Assembly (NCBI RefSeq): GCF_044197065.1
Contig: NZ_JBIQOI010000002.1
Span: 1,084,895-1,148,894, forward strand
Reading direction: 5' to 3'
DNA: 64,000 bases
Source: Kluyvera ascorbata_C
GTDB lineage: Bacteria > Pseudomonadota > Gammaproteobacteria > Enterobacterales > Enterobacteriaceae
The position numbers and the translations under genes are program-made. Positions within the stretch are counted from its first letter, which is position 1. Each line of letters opens with the position of its first letter. The notes beneath the pieces were generated by a model. It saw only the letters and a program-made list of their open reading frames with translations, did not search any database and was not told the origin of the DNA. Positions 9,587 to 18,386 of this stretch are shown one piece after another.

Positions 9587-10031
9587 ATGAGAAATAATTT
9601 AAACGAAGATGATTTTCATGATAACTTAATTCATGGCATTGTTTTTTATTCTGAGCCCGGAGAACTTTCTTCGGATATAGCATTGGATATTGACTATATA
9701 TATGAATGGGTCAAAACTGATAGCAATGAAATAAATTTTGTTATTTCCAAGGCATTATTGAAATTTCATGAAGTAACCGACCTAAAGCTATCTATTGATT
9801 GGGGGGAGACAAATAATAGTTTTTTTCTCTGGACATGCATCAGGGCTTTATATTACCAATATAACGAAAACCAAAATACATTCCCCTATTGCAAATGATT
9901 ATTTTTTGTGGTGCATTTATACAAATAGTCATGATAGTTGTATTAATTTTGGCGCATCATCTTTTTCTTTAGAAATTACAGGAAGTCAACGAACGGTCAA
10001 TCGTCAATTTTTACTACGGAATGAAAGATAA
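9587..10031 (+). pseudogene. Frameshifted immunity gene for the orphan Rhs tip
   Basis: The frame opens at ATG 9587 (MRNNLNEDDFHDN) after a GAGG ribosome site and, as it stands, stops at 9898 after 103 residues. Beyond a run of seven T at 9820-9826, sensible coding continues in the next frame (SGHASGLYITNITKTK ... FGASSFSLEITG) to a stop at 10029-10031. Removing one T from the run would join both parts into a protein of about 147 residues. Its place right after the orphan tip marks it as that tip's antidote. The frameshift may be genuine decay, slippage, or a sequencing error in the homopolymer. Confidence 0.7.
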
Positions 10032-10118
10032 CAATCATCTTCACACTGCTGGTCAAAGTCGAAATGCGCCGAAGCTGATGGTATTGCTGGGTGGGCAGGA
10101 ACAGGAGCCACGGTGCGC

Positions 10119-10365
10119 GGAGAAGCTCCAGCAGGACGCCGGAATGACGTTTGTACCGGAACTGGTAACGATGCTGAACGGGCTGGAAGCTGAACTGCGG
10201 CAAGGCGACATCAGCGCCGCAAATCAGCAGTGGCTTGCGCAGTGCCGATTAACGCCGGAGCAGATAAAAACCAGATGGAGCCGAAATATATACAGCAGAG
10301 AAAAATCCACCTGTACCACTGCGACCACCGGGGGCTGCTGCGGCGCTGATCTGAACGGTCAGATC
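10119..10365 (+). pseudogene. Rhs core fragment
   Basis: This segment closely matches the intact rhs gene from about 7830 to 8077 (AEKLQQDAG, LEAELRQGDISAANQQWLAQ, then HLYHCDHRGL). It carries a one-base deletion in CAGATAAAAACC, where the intact gene has CAGATGAAAAACC, and then loses the frame. It has no start and no tip of its own. It is probably the scar of another past Rhs tip module or a recombination between core copies. Confidence 0.8.
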
Positions 10366-10374
10366 AGCGAGATG

Positions 10375-10588
10375 TACAGGCGCAAGATCACCAACAAACT
10401 GCATAGCGGGACAGCGCCGCACCTGTTCATCACGTACCACTACTGAGGTCTGAACCGCAACACGCTGACCAGCTTGCCGGAGAAGCGATCCGGAACAAGT
10501 CGCAGATTGACAAACCGGGCACGAGCCACATATTCCGGTACTCGATGGCGTCGCAGATGTCGGCAACACTACCGTCAATATCGGCTAA
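10375..10588 (+). pseudogene. Possible tyrosine recombinase remnant
   Basis: Degraded coding sequence. One frame reads HLFITYHY before a stop at 10444-10446. Another reads KPGTSHIFRYSMASQM (about 10512-10559), which resembles the H-x-x-R box of tyrosine recombinases/integrases, where HLFRHSMATQM is typical. Stops and frame changes make it non-functional. It marks the right end of the T6SS island and hints at how the island was mobilised. Assignment rests on this motif and the upstream segment only. Confidence 0.4.
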
Positions 10589-10594
10589 TTTTCA

Positions 10595-11356
10595 TTACCG
10601 GCTACTTTGCAAAAACTGCCTCACCCGCTCCGACTTCGGCGCCGTAAAGAAAATCTCCGGCGGTGCTTTCTCAATCAAAATCCCCTTCTCCAGGAACACC
10701 ACTTCGTTCGACACCTGGCGGGCAAACTCCATCTCGTGCGTCACCACCACCATGGTATAACCCTCCGCCGCCAGCGATTTCATCACGCTCAGCACCTCGT
10801 TCACACGTTCCGGGTCGAGCGCTGAAGTGGGTTCGTCAAACAGCAGCACCTCCGGCGACATCGCCAGCGAACGGGCAATCGCCACCCGCTGCTTTTGCCC
10901 ACCGGAGAGGGTTATCGGGTAGGCGTCCGCTTTATGCTCCATTCCCACCTTCTCCAGTTGCTGCTGGGCAATCTGCCGCGCTTCGTCGCGCTTCATGCCT
11001 CTTACATGCAGCAGCGCTTCCATCACGTTTTGCAGCACCGTCAGGTGCGGCCACAGGTTGAAGCTCTGGAATACCATCCCCACCCGCTCGCGGATCTTCG
11101 ACAGCTCGCGGTGCGACATGCTTTTCCCGGAGTGGTCATCAACGCCAATACGCTGCCCGCCGATGCGGATTTCTCCGCGGTCGGGCTGCTCCAGCCAGTT
11201 CATGCAGCGTAACAGCGTCGATTTTCCCGAACCGGACGAGCCGAGAATGCTCACCACCGTCCCCTTCTCCACCGTCAGGTTGATATCGCGCAGCACCTCA
11301 ACGTTATCAAACTGCTTGGAGACATTTTTAACGCTTACCGCCGTGGTATCAGACAT
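10595..11356 (-). CDS. Polar amino acid ABC transporter, ATP-binding subunit
   Basis: Energises an amino acid importer at the inner face of the membrane; 253 residues, similar to GlnQ and HisP. Walker A GSSGSGKST is at 39-47, the Q-loop glutamine at 97, the signature LSGGQ at 150-154, Walker B LLFDEP at 171-176 and the switch histidine at 207. It is the last gene of a four-gene set on the minus strand (binding protein, two permeases, ATPase). Its start overlaps the end of the preceding permease gene by eight bases, which indicates translational coupling. Its stop lies next to the recombinase remnant, so the island ends right at this gene. Confidence 0.92.
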   Translation of the reverse strand: MSDTTAVSVKNVSKQFDNVEVLRDINLTVEKGTVVSILGSSGSGKSTLLRCMNWLEQPDRGEIRIGGQRIGVDDHSGKSMSHRELSKIRERVGMVFQSFNLWPHLTVLQNVMEALLHVRGMKRDEARQIAQQQLEKVGMEHKADAYPITLSGGQKQRVAIARSLAMSPEVLLFDEPTSALDPERVNEVLSVMKSLAAEGYTMVVVTHEMEFARQVSNEVVFLEKGILIEKAPPEIFFTAPKSERVRQFLQSSR

Positions 11357-12014
11357 GGCTCATTCCTCTTTTGGCGCTATAAACACTCAACCGTTTCACC
11401 AGCAGTTCAAGCACGATGCTGATAGCCCAATACAGCGCAATGGCGACAATAAAGGCGTTAAACGGAATAAAATAAGTTGCCTGCACGCTGTTCGCGGCGG
11501 CGGTAATTTCCTGCACGGTAATAATGCTGAGAAACGCGGTGTCCTTCAGACAGATAATCAGCTGATTACCCAGAAGCGGCAGCGCGGAGGAGAAAATATT
11601 CGGCAGAACGATGCGGCGAAAAATGGTGTAGCGAGAGAAACCCTGCACCACGGCGGCTTCAATATAGCCGTTAGAGAATACTCGCCGCTGGCTGCGGAGA
11701 ATCTCAAAGAAATAAGCACCGTGGTAGATAATTAACGCCACCAGCCCCGCCGTCCAGGCATCCAGGCTAATCCCCAGTTCCGGTAACCCGTAATAGAGCA
11801 AATAGGCCAGAATCAAAAACGGAATCGCCCGCATCAGATTCACAAACCCGACAATAACGTTATTCAGCACCCGTTTCTGGTATTCGGTGAAATAGCACAG
11901 CAGCGTGCCAATCAATAACCCACAGACGGCGGCAATAATAAACAGCTCAAGCGTCGCCAGCAGCCCGGCAATAAAATTGTCGTGCTCGGCCCAAATAATG
12001 GCCCATTGGTTCAT
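11349..12014 (-). CDS. Amino acid ABC transporter permease, second subunit
   Basis: Inner-membrane permease of 221 residues in the HisMQ/GlnP family. It has several hydrophobic helices and the EAA-type loop (EAAVVQGFSRYTIFRRIVLP), which contacts the ATPase. GGAGG lies just before the ATG. The gene begins about 15 bases after the first permease and overlaps the ATPase gene by eight bases. The two permeases would form a heterodimer, the common form for polar amino acid importers. The substrate is unknown; the association with a MocR regulator and possibly an aminotransferase suggests an amino acid used as a nitrogen or carbon source. Confidence 0.9.
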   Translation of the reverse strand: MNQWAIIWAEHDNFIAGLLATLELFIIAAVCGLLIGTLLCYFTEYQKRVLNNVIVGFVNLMRAIPFLILAYLLYYGLPELGISLDAWTAGLVALIIYHGAYFFEILRSQRRVFSNGYIEAAVVQGFSRYTIFRRIVLPNIFSSALPLLGNQLIICLKDTAFLSIITVQEITAAANSVQATYFIPFNAFIVAIALYWAISIVLELLVKRLSVYSAKRGMSHV

Positions 12015-12029
12015 GTGTCCTCCCGAGGC

Positions 12030-12671
12030 TTATCGCGCCAGTCGTTTTGCTTTGCGTTCCGCCAGGCTCTGAAGCTTGAGCAGTAGACCAATAATCACCA
12101 CGTACAGCAGGCCGGCGGCCAGAATCGGTGACAGCGGTTCATAGGTGACGGAGGCGATACGGTTAGTGACGCGGGTGAGATCCACCACGCCAATGACCGC
12201 AATCGCCGGGCTGCCCTTAATCAGGAAGGACATTTCGTTCACCAGCGCAGGCAGGCTCTCCAGCCACATTTGCGGCAGCATGATGTAGCGGAAATAGGGC
12301 CAGCGGCGCATTCCCACCGACTCCGCCGCTTCGCGCTGTTCACGCGGGAAGGTGCGAAAGGCGTTACGCCAGATTTCGGCGTTAAACGCTGAGGTGTTGA
12401 GGGTCAGCGCGACGATAGCCGCCACCGTTTTGTCGAGGTTAATGCCTACCGTCGGCAGCGATAAAAAGAGAAACAGCACCAGCGTCACCAGCGGCGTGGC
12501 GCGGGCAAGGCTGATATAGATAACCAGAATCTGGTCGATGACCGGGATTTTCATCATGCGCACAAAGGCGATAATCAGCCCTATCACCACCCCAAAGGCG
12601 ATGGCGATGGCCGAAATCCAGAGGGTCGTCCATGCGCCTTCAATCAGTAACTGCCATGCTATTGCGTCCAT
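12030..12671 (-). CDS. Amino acid ABC transporter permease, first subunit
   Basis: Inner-membrane permease of 213 residues in the HisMQ/GlnP family. It opens MDAIAWQLLIEGAWTTLWIS and carries an EAA-type loop (EAAESVGMRRWPYFRYIMLP) for coupling to the ATPase. AGGAGG is five bases before the start. It lies between the binding-protein gene and the second permease. The 65-base gap to the binding-protein gene contains a REP-like hairpin, which may let the binding protein be made in excess over the membrane parts. Confidence 0.9.
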   Translation of the reverse strand: MDAIAWQLLIEGAWTTLWISAIAIAFGVVIGLIIAFVRMMKIPVIDQILVIYISLARATPLVTLVLFLFLSLPTVGINLDKTVAAIVALTLNTSAFNAEIWRNAFRTFPREQREAAESVGMRRWPYFRYIMLPQMWLESLPALVNEMSFLIKGSPAIAVIGVVDLTRVTNRIASVTYEPLSPILAAGLLYVVIIGLLLKLQSLAERKAKRLAR

Positions 12672-12703
12672 GGTGCCCTCCTGAGGTTAATGGGGGTACT
12701 GCT

Positions 12704-12733
12704 CCCGGCGTCGCGTGTGCTCGGCCGGGCTAC
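12704..12733. repeat. REP-like palindrome inside the ABC operon
   Basis: CCCGGCGTCGC ... CTCGGCCGGGCTACG is one unit of a repeat family found at least four more times in the window (22996-23088, 37660-37715, 47148-47228, 47877-47907). It sits between the binding-protein gene and the first permease gene, where it could block 3' exonucleases and favour the upstream message. Confidence 0.75.
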
Positions 12734-12736
12734 GCT

Positions 12737-13588
12737 TTACTGGCCGGCGAGTTTGTGGAACTGCGCGGCGCTGGTGATAGGTTCGGTTGGCAGGTCGTCA
12801 TAGGTTTCGCCAAACCATTTTTTCTGCAGCTCAGCGAGCTTGCCGGTTTCACGCATGTGGTTGATAAATTTGGTCATGTACGCCAGCAGCTCCGGCGAGT
12901 TTTTCGGAATTGGCCAAGCCATATAGCCCGGGCCGGAGACCGGCAGCCCCTTGGCGAACACTTTCGGCTTGGCTTTTACCAGGTCGTTGACGGAAATCAC
13001 TACGTTAATCACATAGTCGAGACGTTTATTGGCTAAATCCGCGTAGGCTTCCGGGTAGGACGGGTATTCCACGACCGGACCAAGCTTACCGCCGGTTTTT
13101 TCAATCATCGCTTTCAGTTCCGGCAAGCGGGCTAATAATGCGCTGCCCGCCTGGAGGCCGACTTTTTTACCGCTGAGATCGGCAATGGTATTTAATGAAT
13201 TATCGCCTGCACGCTTCACGAAATAGTGCTGCGCCGAGGCCCAAGGCGGTGTGAAATTAAACACGTTGAGGCGTTCATCGGTAACCACGGCACCGGTTAA
13301 TGCCATATCGTACTGCCCGGTGGAGACCGCCGCTAATAGTCCAGTCCACGGCAGAATACTTTGCGTGACGTTGAATTTGGCGTATTCGCGTAGCGCCGCC
13401 AGCATATCTTTGTTAAACCCATCGGCATTGCCGTTATTCATAAAGTTAAACGGCGCGTAGTCATCCTCGGTGGCCACTTTTAAGGTCCCGGACTTTTCAA
13501 TTTCTGGCAAATCAGCGGCGGCGACCTGTAATGAAAAGGTCATCGCCATCACGGCGGCCAGATAATACGAACCCATCGTTTTTTTCAT
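12737..13588 (-). CDS. Periplasmic amino acid binding protein of the ABC importer
   Basis: Catches the substrate in the periplasm; family 3 solute-binding protein of 283 residues. A signal peptide (MKKTMGSYYLAAVMAMTFSLQ, cut after AAA) is followed by the family opening SGTLKVATEDDYAPFNF. It contains ALTGAVVTDERLNVFNFTPP and LSGKKVGLQAGSA. The ATG at 13588 is chosen because AGGGG lies just upstream; a TTG 18 bases earlier has no support. It heads the importer operon and is divergent from the MocR-type regulator across 233 bases. The ligand cannot be named from the sequence. Confidence 0.9.
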   Translation of the reverse strand: MKKTMGSYYLAAVMAMTFSLQVAAADLPEIEKSGTLKVATEDDYAPFNFMNNGNADGFNKDMLAALREYAKFNVTQSILPWTGLLAAVSTGQYDMALTGAVVTDERLNVFNFTPPWASAQHYFVKRAGDNSLNTIADLSGKKVGLQAGSALLARLPELKAMIEKTGGKLGPVVEYPSYPEAYADLANKRLDYVINVVISVNDLVKAKPKVFAKGLPVSGPGYMAWPIPKNSPELLAYMTKFINHMRETGKLAELQKKWFGETYDDLPTEPITSAAQFHKLAGQ

Positions 13589-13725
13589 CGTTTGACCCCT
13601 ACTCAACTATGCCGAACACGTTTATTCCAGACGCGCTGGAACCGTTGCAAGATGTGTGCCGACAGACGCATTTTTTAACGATGGCTGACGACGTTTTTAC
13701 TGTAGGGAGACTTTTTGCATTCTGA

Positions 13726-13736
13726 ATAGAGCCAGT
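13726..13736. promoter_or_regulatory. Second copy of the shared ATAGAGCCAGT motif
   Basis: Exact 11-base match to 1188-1198, located about 85 bases before the MocR start and 138 bases before the binding-protein start. It is a candidate site for autoregulation by the MocR protein and for control of the importer. No experimental support can be seen here. Confidence 0.45.
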
Positions 13737-13821
13737 TTTCGCGCGCGCTTGTGTCAGACGATTTCAGGCTGGTACAGAAATTGCTGCACTCAGGGAAAGC
13801 GAATACTGGAAGGAGCAGCGT

Positions 13822-15285
13822 ATGATTCGGCACTTATTGCACGTGGATTTTGACCACCAGCGCGGGTTGCAGGAGCAGGTTCGTGAATCGCTGGTCAACG
13901 CCATTCTCGGCGGCATTTTCGCCGTCGATTCGCCGCTGCCGTCGTGTCGGCAACTGGCGCAGCAGCTTCAGGTGTCACGCAACACCACCGCGCTGGTGTT
14001 TGAAAGCCTGGTCAACGAAGGCTATCTGGTGAGCCGCCCGCGCAGCGGGTATTACCTGCATCCGGACTACCACGCGCCGCGCCTTTCTGCCGCCGCCCCT
14101 GCACCCGCCAGCGGCGATTCTGCACCATCGTGGGGCAAACGGCTCAATATCACGCCTAGCCAGCAGGAGTCGATACTCAAGCCCGCCGGCTGGATGAACT
14201 ACCGCTATCCGTTTATCTACGGCCAGCCCGATACCCGCCAGTTTCCGTTAGCAAGCTGGCGGTCGGCAGCAAACTGGCTGCACGGCGGCATGCGCGACCC
14301 GGCGTGGGTTGTCGACCATATCGACCAGGACGTCCCGATGCTGATTGAGCAAATCCGCACCCGCGTGCTGCCCAAGCGCGGCATCGTCGCCGCGCCGGAT
14401 GAAATTCTGATTACCCTCGGTTCACAGAATGCGCTCTACCTGCTCACCCGCCTGCTGATGTCGCGCCAGACGCGAGTGGGCGTAGAAAACCCCGGTTTTC
14501 GCGAGGCGATTAATACCTTTTTGCTCAGCGACTGCAACATTGTGCCGCACCCGGTGGATGAAGAAGGGATCGTGCTCAGCGACGCGCCGTGCGACTACTA
14601 CTACGTGACGCCAGGCCATCAGGTGCCGACCGGCGTCACCATGAGCAAGGCCAGACGCAGCCAGCTGCTGGCACACGCCGCGCAGCATGACGCGGTGATT
14701 ATCGAAGACGATTACGATTCGGAAAGTAACTTCCAGAGCAACCCGCTGCCCGCGCTGAAGGCCAGCGACCGCAGCGGACGGGTGATTTACGTCAGCAGCC
14801 TGTCGAAGGCGCTGTCGCCGGGGCTGCGTTTAGGATTTATGGTCGCCGACCCGGACCTGATTGATGAAGCCCGTGCCTTGCGTCGGCTGGTTTACCGCCA
14901 TCCGCCGACCAACATTCAGTACCAGATGGCGCATTTTCTTGCCCAGGGCCATTACGAAACGCACCTGCGGCGCTACCGGGATGATTCCGCACGGCGCTGG
15001 GACAGATTGCATACTGCGCTGTCGACCCTGCTGCCGGAATGTCAGCCTCTGCCCGGCAGCGAACACGCCAACGCGTTCTGGCTGCGCACGCCCGCCAGCA
15101 TCAGTACTCAGCAACTGACCTGGCGCGCCGCCCATACCGGGGTGTTGATTGAGCCCGGCGCACGGCATTTTCTCGACGCCACGCCGCCGGACAATTTCTT
15201 CCGTATGGGCTTTCACGCCATTAACCCCGACGCCATTGCGCCGGGGGTAGACGTATTACGAAGCCAACTGGCGCAGATGGGTTAG
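13822..15285 (+). CDS. MocR/GabR-type regulator with aminotransferase-like domain
   Basis: Transcription factor of 487 residues. Residues about 10-80 form a GntR-type winged helix (LPSCRQLAQQLQVSRNTTAL, then YLVSRPRSGYYL). The remainder is a class I aminotransferase fold that binds pyridoxal phosphate as a sensor, with EDDYDSE near 296-302 and the lysine Lys329 in YVSSLSKALSPG. Such proteins often control neighbouring amino acid uptake and transamination genes, as GabR does with gabTD. It is divergent from the ABC importer, and a motif in its promoter region is shared with the aminotransferase promoter at the left end. The start follows AAGGAG. The 3' end overlaps the RND pump gene by four bases, tail to tail. 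Confidence 0.92.
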   Translation: MIRHLLHVDFDHQRGLQEQVRESLVNAILGGIFAVDSPLPSCRQLAQQLQVSRNTTALVFESLVNEGYLVSRPRSGYYLHPDYHAPRLSAAAPAPASGDSAPSWGKRLNITPSQQESILKPAGWMNYRYPFIYGQPDTRQFPLASWRSAANWLHGGMRDPAWVVDHIDQDVPMLIEQIRTRVLPKRGIVAAPDEILITLGSQNALYLLTRLLMSRQTRVGVENPGFREAINTFLLSDCNIVPHPVDEEGIVLSDAPCDYYYVTPGHQVPTGVTMSKARRSQLLAHAAQHDAVIIEDDYDSESNFQSNPLPALKASDRSGRVIYVSSLSKALSPGLRLGFMVADPDLIDEARALRRLVYRHPPTNIQYQMAHFLAQGHYETHLRRYRDDSARRWDRLHTALSTLLPECQPLPGSEHANAFWLRTPASISTQQLTWRAAHTGVLIEPGARHFLDATPPDNFFRMGFHAINPDAIAPGVDVLRSQLAQMG

Positions 15286-18200
15286 CCCGCCTTGCGGTGC
15301 GCCCACTCGCGCAGGCGCTGGAACAGCACGTAGAGCGACGGGATAAACAGGATGCCAATCACCGTCGCCACCAGCATGCCGCTGAACACCGTGGTGCCGA
15401 TGATCCGTCGGCTCTGCGCCCCGGCTCCGGTGGAGAACATCATCGGCATGATGCCGATAATAAACGACACCGCGGTCATCATCACCGCACGGAAGCGGCG
15501 CGTCGCCCCCTCACGCGCGGCATCGACGATAGAGAGCCCGGACTGCCTGCGCTCGCGGGCAAACTCGACGATTAGTATCGCGTTTTTTGCCGCCAGCGCG
15601 ATGAGTAGCACCAGGCCAATCTGCACGTACACGTCGTTAGCGTAACCCGCCGTCCACAGCCACAGCAGCGCACCGCCGATGGCGAAGAGCACGGATAGCA
15701 TGACGCTCGCCGGTAGCGTCCAGCTTTCATATTGCGCCACGAGGAACAGCCACGCCATCGCCACCGCCGCCAGCACAATCCACACCGCCTGGTTGCCGGT
15801 CTGCTGCTCCTGCCAGGAGAGCCCGCTCCAGGCGTAGTCGTAGCCTTCAGGCAGATTGGCCTTCAGCAGGTTTTCCATCTCGGTCATCGCCGTACGGCTG
15901 CTGACTCCTTCCGCTGCCGAACCGCTGATCGATACCGACGGGAACTGGTTGAACTGCTGGATAAACGGCGCGCCGACGGTGGGGGTCACCGTCACCAGGT
16001 TGCTCAGGCGCACCCGCTCACCCTGGTTGCTGCGCACGAACAGTTCGCTGATTTGCTCGGCGCGCTCGCGCCACTGCATCTCGTTTTGCATCACCACGTG
16101 GTAAACGCGGTTGTTGATGCTGAAGTCGCCAGCGCGCGCGCCGCCAAAGGCCGTTTGCAGGCTGTTAAAGATGCGCGAAACCGGCACGTCCAGCCGGGCG
16201 GCCTGGTCGCGGTCGACGGTTAAGGTCAACTGCGGAACGTTGCTGCTCCAGGTGGTGAACACGCGGCTCAACTGCGGGTGCTGGTTGGCCTTCATCAGAA
16301 TGGTGCGCGTCACCTGCTCCAGCTCAGCAGGCGTTTGCCCGGCCTGCGCCAGAATGCGCAGATCGAACCCTGCGGCGCTGCCAAGCCCCGGCAGCGTCGG
16401 GGGCGCAAACAGCATAATGTTGGCTTCCGGCATCGCCATCAGTTGGCGCTGAAGCTCGCCCATCACCGTTTCCAGCGGCGCACGCTGCGACCAGTCTTTG
16501 AGCATCAGCGAGATAAAGCCGCCATTAGAGGCACTGGTGCCGCTCAGAATGCTGAAGCCGGACACCTGAATCACATCCTCGACCGCCGGATGTGCGCCCA
16601 ACAACTCGCGCGCCTGCGCCATCACCGCTTCGGTACGCTCCAGCGACGCGGACTCCGGCAGCTGAATATTGGCAAACAGGTAGCCCTGATCTTCCTGCGG
16701 CAGGAAGCCTTTCGGCATGCTGGTGAAGCTAAATGCCACCAGCAGCGCGGCGACCGTCGTCGCGGCTACCGCCACCAGGGGACGACGGTTCATCCACGCC
16801 ACCAGCCTGCCGTAGCCGTCGCGGGTGGCGTTCAGCCCGAGATTAAACCACTGGAAGAAACGGGCGGGCTGCTTCAAGCGCGGGCGCAGCAGCAGCGCGC
16901 ACAGCGCGGGAGTCAGCGTCAGCGCCACAATGCTGGAGAGCGTGACCGCCGTGGAGAGCGTGACCGCAAACTGGCGATACAGCTCGCCGACAATGCCCGG
17001 CAGCATCGCCACCGGCACAAACACCGCCAGCAGCACCAGGGTGGTGGCAATGACCGGCCCGGCAATCTGGCGCAGCGCCAGCCCGGTGGCCTCCAGGCGG
17101 TTCATCCCTTCCGCCATATGCCCTTCGACGCTTTCCACCACCACGATGGCGTCATCCACCACCATGGTCAGCGCCAGAATAATGGCGAACAGGCTAAGCG
17201 TGTTGGCGCTGTAGCCGAGCAGATAAAGCACCGCGAACGTGCCCACCAGCGATACCGGGATCGCCAGCGCCACAATCAGCGTGGCGCGCAGGCTTTGCAG
17301 GAACAGGGAGACAACCGCCACCACCGCCAGCAGCGTCAGCGCCAGCGAAGTGCCAATCTCTTTGATCGTCGCCGCCACGAAACGAGTGGTATCGAACTTC
17401 ACTTCCCACATCAAATCCGCCGGGAAGCGGCTTTGCAGGCGCGTCAGTTCGCTGCGCACCTCGTTGGCTACCTGTAAGGCGTTAGCGGTTGGCGTGGGGT
17501 AAATCCCCATATACGCCGACTCCACGCCGTTAAGCTGAGCGCTGGAGCTGTAGCTGCGCGCGCCAAGCTCAATGGTCGCCACGTCCGACAGCCGCACCAG
17601 TTGGCCCTGCTCGCCGCTGCGCACCACGATGCGGCTGAACTCATCGGCATCGGTCAGGCGACCCAGGCCGTTAATGGTCAGCGTCTGCTGCTGACCGTTA
17701 AACACCGGCGGCGTACCGATTTGCCCGGATGCCCCCTGCACGTGCTGTTCGTTGAGCGCCTGGGCGATATCGTCACTGGTGATATTCATCGCGTTCATGC
17801 GGTCAGGACGTAGCCAGATACGCATGCTGTAGTCGCGCGCGCCGAACATCTGCACCAGGCCAACGCCCGGCAGACGCGCCAGCGCTTCACGCACCTGGGT
17901 GCTGGCGTAGTTGCTTATCTGTAAAGCAGAGAGCGAGCCTTTTGGCGAGTAGAGGCTAACCCCCATAAGCAGGTTGCTGGCACGTTTACGCACCTGCACG
18001 CCGTTCTGCTGCGCTTCGGTGGGTAGCTGTGCGACGGCCTGAGAGACGCGGTTCTGTACATCAATCGCCGCCATGTCCGGGTCGGTGCCGGCGGCGAAGG
18101 TTAAGTTCAGGCTGTAGCCGCCGTCGTCTGAGCTGGTCGACTCCATATAAAGCATATGGTCAACGCCGTTCAGCTGCGTTTCCAGCGGCGCGGCGATGGC

Positions 18201-18377
18201 TTCGGCGACATCCTGCGCGCTGGCGCCCGGCCAGCTGGCGCTGACGTTAACCACCGGCGGGGTGATTTGCGGATACTGCTCCACCGGAATGAGCTTCAGC
18301 GCCACCGCGCCAACAAAGGTCATCAGCAGCGCAATCACCATCGCGAAACGCGGGCGACGAATAAAGAAGGTCAGCAT
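15282..18377 (-). CDS. RND multidrug efflux permease (HAE1 family)
   Basis: Proton-driven inner-membrane exporter of 1031 residues, the usual length for AcrB-like pumps. It opens MLTFFIRRPRFAMVIALLMT. It has the proton-relay aspartate pair in ALTMVVDDAIVVVESVE and the relay lysine in ALAAKNAILIVEFARE, with the two large periplasmic loops in their usual places. The adaptor gene lies nine bases upstream on the same strand. No outer-membrane channel gene is present, so it would have to borrow TolC or a similar channel. It belongs to the family of AcrB, MexB and OqxB but I cannot assign an orthologue. The substrates are unknown. Confidence 0.92.
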   Translation of the reverse strand: MLTFFIRRPRFAMVIALLMTFVGAVALKLIPVEQYPQITPPVVNVSASWPGASAQDVAEAIAAPLETQLNGVDHMLYMESTSSDDGGYSLNLTFAAGTDPDMAAIDVQNRVSQAVAQLPTEAQQNGVQVRKRASNLLMGVSLYSPKGSLSALQISNYASTQVREALARLPGVGLVQMFGARDYSMRIWLRPDRMNAMNITSDDIAQALNEQHVQGASGQIGTPPVFNGQQQTLTINGLGRLTDADEFSRIVVRSGEQGQLVRLSDVATIELGARSYSSSAQLNGVESAYMGIYPTPTANALQVANEVRSELTRLQSRFPADLMWEVKFDTTRFVAATIKEIGTSLALTLLAVVAVVSLFLQSLRATLIVALAIPVSLVGTFAVLYLLGYSANTLSLFAIILALTMVVDDAIVVVESVEGHMAEGMNRLEATGLALRQIAGPVIATTLVLLAVFVPVAMLPGIVGELYRQFAVTLSTAVTLSSIVALTLTPALCALLLRPRLKQPARFFQWFNLGLNATRDGYGRLVAWMNRRPLVAVAATTVAALLVAFSFTSMPKGFLPQEDQGYLFANIQLPESASLERTEAVMAQARELLGAHPAVEDVIQVSGFSILSGTSASNGGFISLMLKDWSQRAPLETVMGELQRQLMAMPEANIMLFAPPTLPGLGSAAGFDLRILAQAGQTPAELEQVTRTILMKANQHPQLSRVFTTWSSNVPQLTLTVDRDQAARLDVPVSRIFNSLQTAFGGARAGDFSINNRVYHVVMQNEMQWRERAEQISELFVRSNQGERVRLSNLVTVTPTVGAPFIQQFNQFPSVSISGSAAEGVSSRTAMTEMENLLKANLPEGYDYAWSGLSWQEQQTGNQAVWIVLAAVAMAWLFLVAQYESWTLPASVMLSVLFAIGGALLWLWTAGYANDVYVQIGLVLLIALAAKNAILIVEFARERRQSGLSIVDAAREGATRRFRAVMMTAVSFIIGIMPMMFSTGAGAQSRRIIGTTVFSGMLVATVIGILFIPSLYVLFQRLREWAHRKAG

Positions 18378-18386
18378 ACTCTCTCC

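Noticed and set aside
16278..17477. 399-codon open frame on the plus strand
   Set aside because: Antisense to the RND permease gene; the same high-GC effect and a low-complexity Arg/Gln/His product.
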